Below, one piece after another: positions 58,116-64,000 of a stretch of DNA of 64,000 bases. Under the pieces are notes generated by a model. It ran no database searches and had not been told where the DNA came from. It worked only from the letters and a program-made list of their open reading frames with translations. The stretch's first letter is position 1. Every line of letters begins with the position of its first letter. The DNA is from Burkholderia sp. WP9. Lineage in GTDB: Bacteria; Pseudomonadota; Gammaproteobacteria; Burkholderiales; Burkholderiaceae. The stretch lies in assembly GCF_900104795.1 (NCBI RefSeq), contig NZ_FNTG01000001.1, positions 2,480,001 to 2,544,000 on the forward strand, given 5' to 3'. The position numbers were made by a program, and so were the translations under genes.

Positions 58116-59663
58116 TTAGCGCGCGGCGACGACTGGGCTGATCTGTGTTGCGGTTGCGTTTGCGTTTGTGTTTGTGTTGGCGCTCGAGCTTGCGTTCGGG
58201 TTTCCTGGGCTGGCGGCAGCGGTGTCGACATACCCGCCTCCGAGTGCCGCAGCCAACGCGATCTGCTGATCGCGGCGGTTCATCTTCAGGTTGGCGACCG
58301 CCTGGTCGGCGGCGAGCGCGTTGGTATCGGCGTTCAGCACCGTGAGCTGGTTCGTGAGGCCGGCCTTGTATTGCGTGAGCGCCAACTGGTCGGCACTGCG
58401 CGCCGCTTCCTGGGCGGCCTGCGCATCGCCGAGCTGGACGTCGGTCGAACGGATCTCGGCGAACTGCGTGGCAACTTCCGACAGCGCCGTAACGAGCGTC
58501 TGGTTGTAACCGGCCACCGCATTGTCGAAGTCCGCGTATCGCCCTTTCAGTTGCGCCCGCAGTTCGCCACCGTCGAAGATCGGCAGATGGATCGCCGGGC
58601 CCGCGCTGACGGTGCGGCTCGCAGCGGTCAGAAAGCGGCCGAAACCGAAGGCATCGAGCCCAATCGCGGCGCTCAGGTTGATGTCGGGGTAGAACTCGGC
58701 CTTCGCTTCCTTCACGTCGTGCGTGAACGCATCGACACGCCAGCGGGCCGCGACAAGATCCGGGCGGCGGCTCACCAGGTCGGCCGGCACGTTATCGGGC
58801 AACCGCACCTCGTCGCCGATACCGAGTGCAGGCCGGGCGATCGACAGGCCACGGTCCGGTCCCGCGCCGAGGAGCGCGGCCAGCTGATAGCGCGTCGTGA
58901 CAATGCTGCCGTCGAGCGAAGCCAGCGCGGCCCGGCTGCTGGCCAGATTGGCCTGCGCGGTCTTGCGCTCCACTTCGGTATCCAGCCCGCTGGCGATACG
59001 GCCGGCCGTGATGCGGTCGATCTGTTCGCGCTGCCCGACTTCCTGTTGCGCAATGTCATGCAATGCGTACAGGCGGGCGAGCTGGTTGTAGTTGCGGGCG
59101 ATAGCCGAGGTGAGCGTCAGCTTGACGACCTCGGCATCCGCCTCGCTCGCCTGCAACTGCGACATGGCAGCCTTGAGCGCCTCGCGATTCTTGCCCCACA
59201 GATCGAGGTCGTAGGAGGCCGACAGCAGCCCCTTGTTTTCCGATTGCCACGAGCCGGCATACGGCGGCGGGACCAGAGCGTTACCCGAATACTGCTGGCG
59301 CGTGAACGAGTAGCTGGCGCCGACATTCGGCAGCGTGCTCGCCTTCGCCGTCTCCGTATAAGCGGCGGCGGCCGCCACACGGGCGCGCGCCTGAGCGAGC
59401 GACGGACTGCCTTCCAGGGCTTCTGCCAACAGGGCTTTCAACTGCGCGTCGCCAAACTGGTCGGCCCAATCGGCGGCCGGCCAATGTCCGTCGTCCGACG
59501 GAATGCTCTGCTGGGTAGCGAGCGTTTGCGGCGGCGTCATTTGCTTGTCGCTCGTAATGCCGGCGTAGTTCGCGCACGCCGACAACACGGCGGCGAACAT
59601 CACGGAAACGCTAGCCTTCGCCACTCGCCTGCCGAGCGCCATTCCATTTAATTGCGATTTCAT
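58116..59663 (-). CDS. NodT-family outer-membrane efflux lipoprotein (TolC-like)
   Basis: This 515-aa outer-membrane channel protein has a lipoprotein signal ending in LSAC (Cys30). The two outer-membrane-efflux repeats are visible (about 75-270 with LAEALEGSPSLAQARARVAA; about 290-485 with DLVSRRPDLVAARWRVDAF), the second containing the family motif R-R-P-D-L. It forms the exit duct of the tripartite pump. The N/T/A-rich C-terminal tail is not conserved. Its ribosome-binding site lies within a MarR-type palindrome right before the start codon, so regulator binding could also hinder transcription start there. Confidence 0.94.
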   Translation of the reverse strand: MKSQLNGMALGRRVAKASVSVMFAAVLSACANYAGITSDKQMTPPQTLATQQSIPSDDGHWPAADWADQFGDAQLKALLAEALEGSPSLAQARARVAAAAAYTETAKASTLPNVGASYSFTRQQYSGNALVPPPYAGSWQSENKGLLSASYDLDLWGKNREALKAAMSQLQASEADAEVVKLTLTSAIARNYNQLARLYALHDIAQQEVGQREQIDRITAGRIASGLDTEVERKTAQANLASSRAALASLDGSIVTTRYQLAALLGAGPDRGLSIARPALGIGDEVRLPDNVPADLVSRRPDLVAARWRVDAFTHDVKEAKAEFYPDINLSAAIGLDAFGFGRFLTAASRTVSAGPAIHLPIFDGGELRAQLKGRYADFDNAVAGYNQTLVTALSEVATQFAEIRSTDVQLGDAQAAQEAARSADQLALTQYKAGLTNQLTVLNADTNALAADQAVANLKMNRRDQQIALAAALGGGYVDTAAASPGNPNASSSANTNTNANATATQISPVVAAR

Positions 59664-59681
59664 TTTCTGACCTGTCAGATA
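59664..59681. promoter_or_regulatory. MarR-type operator at the outer-membrane factor gene start
   Basis: TTTCTGACCTGTCAGATA (CTGAC-CT-GTCAG core) touches the ATG at 59661-59663. On the minus strand it contains AGG of the ribosome-binding site. Near-perfect palindrome shared with the other two sites. Confidence 0.65.
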
Positions 59682-59702
59682 TATAGGTAAAAAAAATGCC
59701 GC

Positions 59703-60140
59703 TCAGTCCTCAAGGAATTTGTTAAGCAGGCGGCCCAGCTCGATGAACTCTTGCTTCGTAAAGTGCTTCAGACGACCATTCAGGACGCCAGGTGCGATTT
59801 CCGGCAGTTGTGCGGCGACCTGCTTGCCTTTCTTCGTCAGCGTCAGGTTGACTACCCGGCGATCTTCCAGGCTGCGCGAGCGTTCGAGCAAGCCCTTGTC
59901 TTCCAGCTTGTCGAGCAAACGCGTCATCAAGCCGGTATCGACGCCCAGCAACTTCGACAACTCAAACGGCGTGGAAGCGACCCCGCCATTGAGCGACAAC
60001 AGGATGCCCATTTGCGGGGAGGTGATATCCAGGTCCTTCAAGGCATTGTCCATTTCCGCCACCAGAACGTTGCGGGCTTTGGTGAGCGCAAGGCCAATGC
60101 TCTGCTCCGCCCGGAAGTTGTCCTTCGTGTAGTGGTTCAT
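59703..60140 (-). CDS. MarR-family transcriptional regulator of the efflux operon
   Basis: This 145-aa regulator has the winged HTH SPQMGILLSLNGGVASTPFE, then LGVDTGLMTRLLDKLEDKGL (recognition helix) and RSLEDRRVVNLTLTKKG (wing with D-R-R), about residues 40-110. It is probably a dimeric repressor released by a phenolic or other drug-like ligand. GAGGAGCG lies before the ATG at 60140. It is the first gene, 39 bp before the outer-membrane factor gene, and a palindrome stands 31 bp upstream of its own start, so autorepression is likely. Confidence 0.92.
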   Translation of the reverse strand: MNHYTKDNFRAEQSIGLALTKARNVLVAEMDNALKDLDITSPQMGILLSLNGGVASTPFELSKLLGVDTGLMTRLLDKLEDKGLLERSRSLEDRRVVNLTLTKKGKQVAAQLPEIAPGVLNGRLKHFTKQEFIELGRLLNKFLED

Positions 60141-60170
60141 CTTGCGCTCCTCAATCGACAGACTCAACAC

Positions 60171-60188
60171 TATCTGCAACGTCAGATA
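60171..60188. promoter_or_regulatory. MarR-type operator before marR
   Basis: TATCTGCAACGTCAGATA has perfect 6-bp outer arms (TATCTG/CAGATA) around CAACGT. Located 31 bp before the marR ATG, where a repressor would block the promoter or early elongation. Confidence 0.7.
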
Positions 60189-60371
60189 CTGTCAACTGGA
60201 GTGCGGAAATATTTTTTGGGGGGTCAATCCGGGGCAAAGAGTCCTGAAGCGGGCGTTTCTCCGTACGAATCCGCCTCGCGGGTTTGGCAGTCGCAATAGA
60301 AGCGAGCACGAAGCGCCGCACGGCAGCGAGCCTGCCAAGGTGGGCGGCACTTCGGTCGACACACGCTGTGG

Positions 60372-60671
60372 CTATAGATGCAACCTCATCTGTTCCGCAA
60401 AGGCGCGAATGACGTCTTCGTTTCGCGACAGAAACATCCACTGACCAACCCGGGTCGACACCAGCAGTTTCGCCGCGACCAATGCCGCAACGTGCGCCGA
60501 GACGGTCGATTGAGATAGCCCACTGCGCGCGAGGATTGCGTTCGCCGGCACCCCGCAATCGAGATCGATGTAGCCTTGCGCGAAGTATTCGCGGGGGGCC
60601 TTTAGCCACCGCAAAATCTCGCGCCGGAACGGGTTTGCAAGTGCCTTATGAATCAAATTCTCGTTAACCAT
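60372..60671 (-). CDS. ArsR-family HTH regulator
   Basis: This 99-aa protein opens MVNENLIHKALANPFRREIL, followed by CGVPANAILARSGLSQSTVS and HVAALVAAKLLVSTRVGQWM, the ArsR-type winged helix. The metal-binding ELCVCDL motif is absent; two cysteine-poor segments replace it, so the signal is probably not arsenic. The ATG at 60671 is favoured by homology; the frame is open 22 codons further. The acetolactate-synthase-like gene ends 122 bp upstream in the same direction, but whether they are linked is unclear. Confidence 0.85.
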   Translation of the reverse strand: MVNENLIHKALANPFRREILRWLKAPREYFAQGYIDLDCGVPANAILARSGLSQSTVSAHVAALVAAKLLVSTRVGQWMFLSRNEDVIRAFAEQMRLHL

Positions 60672-60793
60672 AGCTTTCGAAAAACGCCTCGATAGAAGCT
60701 GCTCAACCAGGCGACGGGTAGGGACGAAATGCTTCACCTATCGCGATCGCGGCCAAGGTCGTGTCACGCCTTGGAATACCGGCGCCCTTTTCG

Positions 60794-62659
60794 TTAGAAC
60801 ATGTCCGCAGCACTTTTTCGTCCTACGCTCTGAATGGGTGTCCCCTCCCCGGTTCGAGACGGGATAAAGGGACCGGTATTCATCGTCGCGTAGCTTTGCC
60901 CCGGACCTACGATCGGAAACACATCGGCGTTCTCGTCGATCATCACCTCCAGGAAGGCCGGTCCCTTAAATCTAACGAACGCCCGCAACGCGTGCTCGAG
61001 TTCGGACAGCGCCTCGACGCGACGGGCAAACTCGAATCCATCGGCCTGTGCCGCCATCACGAAGTCCTTGCGATAGAGCGCCTTGTCGCTGACAAACATT
61101 CGCCCGTCGTAAAAGAGACGCTGCCACTGCCGGATCATTCCGTCACCGCGATTGTTGAGCAGCAGTACCTTGACGGGAATGCCGTACGTGCTTGCCGTCT
61201 CCAGTTCGCCGACATTCATCCGGATGCTTCCATCGCCGTCGATGTCGATCACGAGCGCATCCGGTCGCGCCAGTTGCGCACCAATCGCCGCGGGCAGCCC
61301 AAAACCCATCGTCCCCATGCTTCCCGATGTCAGGAAGCTTCGAGGCTCGACGAACTCGAAAAACTGCGCGGCCCACATCTGATGCTGGCCGACGCCCGTG
61401 CTGATGATCGCTCGTCCGCCGGTGATTTCGCTGAGCTTTTCGATAACCCATTGCGGTTGAATCGCAAGGTTCTTGCGGTCGTAGTTCATTCCGAAGGTCT
61501 GCTTCAACGCCATCACATGGTCGAGCCAGCCAGAAGACGACTGCTTCGCCGGACTGTGCTCGAGCAAAGACAGCAAGGCATCTTTAGCATCGCCCACGTG
61601 AGTCCAGTGCGCACGCTTGACCTTGTTGATCTCCGCCTCGTCGATATCGATATGCGCGACATGGCGCGCACCGGGAGCGAATGAGTCAGGCCGTCCACCG
61701 GCGACGCGATCATCGAATCGGGCGCCCACAGCAATGAGAAAATCGCAGTCTTCAACGGCGTAGTTCGCGCAGGCGGCCCCATGCATGCCGAGCATGCCGA
61801 GACACAGCGGGTGTTTTGCAGATATGGCGCCAAGACCCATGAGTGTCGTCACGACTGGAATGCCGTGGCGCTCGGCGAACTCCGTTAGCACCGCAGTCGC
61901 ACGCCCCGTGATCACGCCGCCGCCGACATAAAGCAGCGGCCGCTCACTCTGCCGCAGAAGATCAAAAAAGTCGGCAGCTTTGGTCTTTTCCAACCGTGCG
62001 CCTTTAGCCACCATGCGCAGCCGATCGGAGTAGCCGCGAAAATGCAGTGTGCCTCGCCCATGATAGGGCCCCGTCCAGTTCTGGATGTCTTTAGGCACGT
62101 CCACCACGACCGGACCCGGCCGGCCGGTGCGGGCAACTTCGAATGCGGTTCGCAGTGTTGGCTCGAGCTTCAACGGATCGGTGACGAGAAACACCTGCTT
62201 CGCGCACGCCGACATGATGTTGAAGACGGGCGCCTCCTGAAACGCGTCGCTCCCGATCGCGGCACGTGGCACCTGCCCGCAGATGAGCACGACAGGCACC
62301 GAATCGCCGTTACAGTCGGCGATCGGCGTCACTGCGTTTGTCGCACCCGGCCCCGACGTCACCATGAACACGCCGACTTTTCCGCTGGCTCGCGCATAAC
62401 CTGCCGCCATAAAGCCCGCGGCCTGTTCATTGGCAGGTACGACAAACTTGATCTGACGCTCCACATGGGCCGCGTTCATTTCATTGTAGCGAAACACCGC
62501 GTCGTAGGTCGGCAAGATCGCCCCGCCGCTATATCCAAAGAGTGTGTCGACGCCCTGCTCGGCGAGCACGCGCAGAATGATGTCCGCGCCCGACAGCGTT
62601 TCGGTCGCATTCGCCGACGTCAGATCGGCGTGTGAAGTAATGATTGGGTTTCGGCTCAT
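60794..62659 (-). CDS. Acetolactate-synthase-like ThDP-dependent enzyme (large subunit type)
   Basis: This 621-aa protein has the three ThDP enzyme domains. The pyrimidine domain contains the catalytic glutamate in PANEQAAGFMAAGYAR (Glu78). The middle FAD/nucleotide-type domain spans about 215-350. The pyrophosphate domain holds the GDGS...N metal motif near 470-500. It resembles IlvB/IlvG, but no ilvN/ilvH regulatory-subunit gene and no ilvC is nearby, so it may be a catabolic acetolactate synthase or a related carboligase. The ATG at 62659 has a weak ribosome-binding site. A DJ-1-like gene lies 76 bp upstream in the same direction. Confidence 0.88.
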   Translation of the reverse strand: MSRNPIITSHADLTSANATETLSGADIILRVLAEQGVDTLFGYSGGAILPTYDAVFRYNEMNAAHVERQIKFVVPANEQAAGFMAAGYARASGKVGVFMVTSGPGATNAVTPIADCNGDSVPVVLICGQVPRAAIGSDAFQEAPVFNIMSACAKQVFLVTDPLKLEPTLRTAFEVARTGRPGPVVVDVPKDIQNWTGPYHGRGTLHFRGYSDRLRMVAKGARLEKTKAADFFDLLRQSERPLLYVGGGVITGRATAVLTEFAERHGIPVVTTLMGLGAISAKHPLCLGMLGMHGAACANYAVEDCDFLIAVGARFDDRVAGGRPDSFAPGARHVAHIDIDEAEINKVKRAHWTHVGDAKDALLSLLEHSPAKQSSSGWLDHVMALKQTFGMNYDRKNLAIQPQWVIEKLSEITGGRAIISTGVGQHQMWAAQFFEFVEPRSFLTSGSMGTMGFGLPAAIGAQLARPDALVIDIDGDGSIRMNVGELETASTYGIPVKVLLLNNRGDGMIRQWQRLFYDGRMFVSDKALYRKDFVMAAQADGFEFARRVEALSELEHALRAFVRFKGPAFLEVMIDENADVFPIVGPGQSYATMNTGPFIPSRTGEGTPIQSVGRKSAADMF

Positions 62660-62735
62660 GGTTCGCTCGCGGGCAAATCGGCGCTGACAGGAGCAGCAGC
62701 CAGAATCAAAGAACAACTTCCTTTCCAGTTGGCGC

Positions 62736-63314
62736 TCATTCGCGGCGCCTCGACAATGACTTCGTAATGCTTCTGGCGAACTCTTCGCCAAGGTCTTCCC
62801 TGACCAGGTCCAAGGCCACCTGAATACCGTCACTTACGCCACATGACGAGTACAGATTGCCGTCCTTCAGACAACCTTGATCGCTCGCGACGTGTACGAA
62901 CGGATGCTCGATGGCCAGACGCTGCGCGTCGCGCCAATGCGTGGTCAACAAACGATGATCAGCAAGGCCGGCGCGCGCGATCAGAAACGCCCCGTTGGAC
63001 ACGGATGCGAGCCTTCGCACTCCGCGTCCGGCATTCCTGAGCCAATCCACCAATTCACGATGTTCCAGGCTCGACCCGAGAACCGGACAACCGGGGACCA
63101 CGACAATGTCGAAAGCAGCATGTGCATCCAGCAGGCTCTCCGTCGTGCGGACTGCTACCCCGCTCGAACACATGACGGGCCCCGGCGACGGTCCCACGAG
63201 ATGCTGCTCGTACAACGTTGCACCGCACAGACGGTTCGCTTCGTGAAAGATATCCATCGGCCCCGTCACTTCGAGCAGCCGGAATCCGGCGTACAGCATC
63301 ATCGCGACATGCAT
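62736..63314 (-). CDS. DJ-1/PfpI (GlxA N-terminal-like) domain protein lacking HTH
   Basis: This 192-aa protein matches the N-terminal class I glutamine-amidotransferase-like domain of GlxA/FtrA-type AraC regulators: VAMMLYAGFRLLEVTGPMDI at the start, FDIVVVPG near 90, and LASVSNGAFLIARAGLADHR near 121. The usual elbow is S-V-C-T/S-G-A-F; here it is S-V-S-N-G-A-F, so the nucleophile cysteine is replaced by serine. The chain ends (SLSRRRE) where the AraC HTH would begin, so it cannot bind DNA that way. CGGAG stands before the ATG. It may bind a small ligand and act together with the ThDP enzyme downstream. Confidence 0.85.
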   Translation of the reverse strand: MHVAMMLYAGFRLLEVTGPMDIFHEANRLCGATLYEQHLVGPSPGPVMCSSGVAVRTTESLLDAHAAFDIVVVPGCPVLGSSLEHRELVDWLRNAGRGVRRLASVSNGAFLIARAGLADHRLLTTHWRDAQRLAIEHPFVHVASDQGCLKDGNLYSSCGVSDGIQVALDLVREDLGEEFARSITKSLSRRRE

Positions 63315-63320
63315 GCTCCG

Positions 63321-63557
63321 TTACTCCGTGAATTCACTGAACATAAGCGCCGCGCATCCCGCCGCGTCAGGCCCGGCGAGGCGTGCGAAGTATGGCGTTC
63401 CTTCAGCGTGACAAATCCGTCCATGGCTGCCTGTTTTCCCGGCGGCGTGCCCTTCGTCAGGCTGGTGAACCAGTCTAATGAGCCGGCACGGCAGAGGAAA
63501 CACGTGCTTGTCGCCATGCTGGGCCAATCCACGTGAGATTTGGGCCAACCGCGCCAA
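63321..63557 (-). other. Possible small ORF preceding the DJ-1-like gene
   Basis: A 78-codon frame (TTG start, MARLAQISRGLAQHG opening) stops six bases before the DJ-1-like ATG, and the ribosome-binding site of that gene overlaps its end, as expected for coupled genes. The last 20 residues look protein-like. Against it stand the TTG start, no ribosome-binding site and no recognised family. A longer frame in another phase (63299-63661) covers the same DNA. Upstream, 63558-63822 shows only promoter-type sequence for the two divergent genes. Confidence 0.25.
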
Positions 63558-63822
63558 CGTGGTGATGTTGTCGCTCGTATTGCGTTATGTTGCGCTGCGT
63601 CCGGAGGGTCCATGGCCGTTTGGCATTGCTCGAACCCGGTTGTTTTGTAACCTGGACGCAAAAGTGAGTTACCGCCCTGTGCATCCCTGTTTTCCGCCTG
63701 TTGCGTTAAGCTCGGTTACCGCTCGTCAGTAGAGGCTGAGAGGCTTGGCCCGCTCTTTCAGGTAAAGCCAATCGAATCGCAGGTATCGGAGACGGGCCTA
63801 CTCACTCCATGAAGGTCACGGC

Positions 63823-64000
63823 ATGAAAGTCGCCATTGTCATATTCGATGGTGTTCAGGCGCTCGACGTTGCGGGCCCTCTCGACGTGTTCGCGGAAGCC
63901 AACACGATCCTCCCCGAACAACAGAGATATGAAGTCTCCCTGGTGGGTCTTCAGGCCGGCGGCGTGACCTGCTCGAACGGAATGCAGCTCTACGTACCGT
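63823..64000 (+). CDS. GlxA-family (DJ-1 domain, AraC-type) regulator, N-terminal part only
   Basis: The gene runs off the right window edge. The first 59 codons read MKVAIVIFDGVQALDVAGPL, then DVFAEAN, followed by a Y-E-V-S-L-V-G strand, the typical N-terminus of GlxA-type AraC regulators. The complete protein would carry a C-terminal AraC HTH; this cannot be checked here. It is divergent from the DJ-1-like/ThDP pair about 508 bp away and is a paralogue of the DJ-1-like protein, so it could be the regulator of that pair (inference). GAAGG lies about 11 bases before the ATG. Confidence 0.8.
   Translation, partial: MKVAIVIFDGVQALDVAGPLDVFAEANTILPEQQRYEVSLVGLQAGGVTCSNGMQLYVP

Overview
The window looks like chromosome 1 of a Burkholderiaceae bacterium, most probably Paraburkholderia or a close Burkholderia. 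The basis is the high G+C backbone (about 62-65 % by eye), MinCDE protein sequences of Burkholderia type, the fused glucokinase-HexR protein, the gts-zwf-pgl-glk sugar block and the serS-rarA-lolA-ftsK-trxB gene order. No database search was possible. Family names rest on motifs and remembered family sequences.

Layout. 0-7 kb is core: the start of an LPS heptosyltransferase gene (waaC), a ClC chloride channel or antiporter, two small envelope proteins, the minCDE division operon, a GNAT acetyltransferase and a methionine aminopeptidase. 7-15 kb holds a Tat-type ferritin-like lipoprotein with an Nramp metal transporter, a lipoprotein hydrolase, and a four-gene cyclopropane fatty acid cluster (FAD oxidoreductase, DUF1365, CFA synthase, chalcone-isomerase-like protein). 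15-26.5 kb is accessory: a DUF4096 transposase remnant, a two-HTH Crp-type regulator, a type VI secretion module (VgrG, a large cell-wall-hydrolase effector, an LprI-like probable immunity protein, a PAAR tip, and a protein built of two repeats), a resolvase remnant, and an ORF that joins an IS3 transposase end to the C-terminal part of a Shedu (DUF4263) defence nuclease. This region lies on the 3' side of tRNA-Ser(CGA), a common type of integration site.

26.5-40 kb is core again: tRNA-Ser, serS, rarA, an NCS1 transporter, a guanidinobutyrase or agmatinase with a divergent LysR regulator, lolA, ftsK, trxB, a Smr-domain protein and a TRIC-type channel. The order trxB-ftsK-lolA-rarA-serS resembles the E. 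coli order, with the transporter/ureohydrolase/LysR block inserted between lolA and rarA. 40-43.5 kb holds an orphan fliD and a GST with a LysR gene. 43.5-52.8 kb is a glucose module. A four-gene ABC importer diverges from zwf-pgl-glk/hexR, and a perfect 17-bp HexR-like palindrome lies in front of zwf.

53-60.7 kb holds a catalase-family peroxidase with cytochrome b561, then a MarR-controlled tripartite drug-efflux operon (marR, NodT-type outer-membrane factor, HlyD/EmrA adaptor, DHA2/EmrB pump). Three matching 18-bp palindromes stand before marR, the outer-membrane gene and the pump gene. The window ends with an ArsR regulator, an acetolactate-synthase-like ThDP enzyme preceded by a DJ-1/GlxA-type domain protein that lacks its HTH and its usual nucleophile cysteine, and the start of a divergent GlxA-type regulator.

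Most notable are the T6SS effector/immunity pair with a sharp G+C break at the toxin domain, the Shedu-IS3 chimera, the three MarR-type operators and the two-HTH Crp protein. No intact phage, CRISPR array or rRNA operon is visible.
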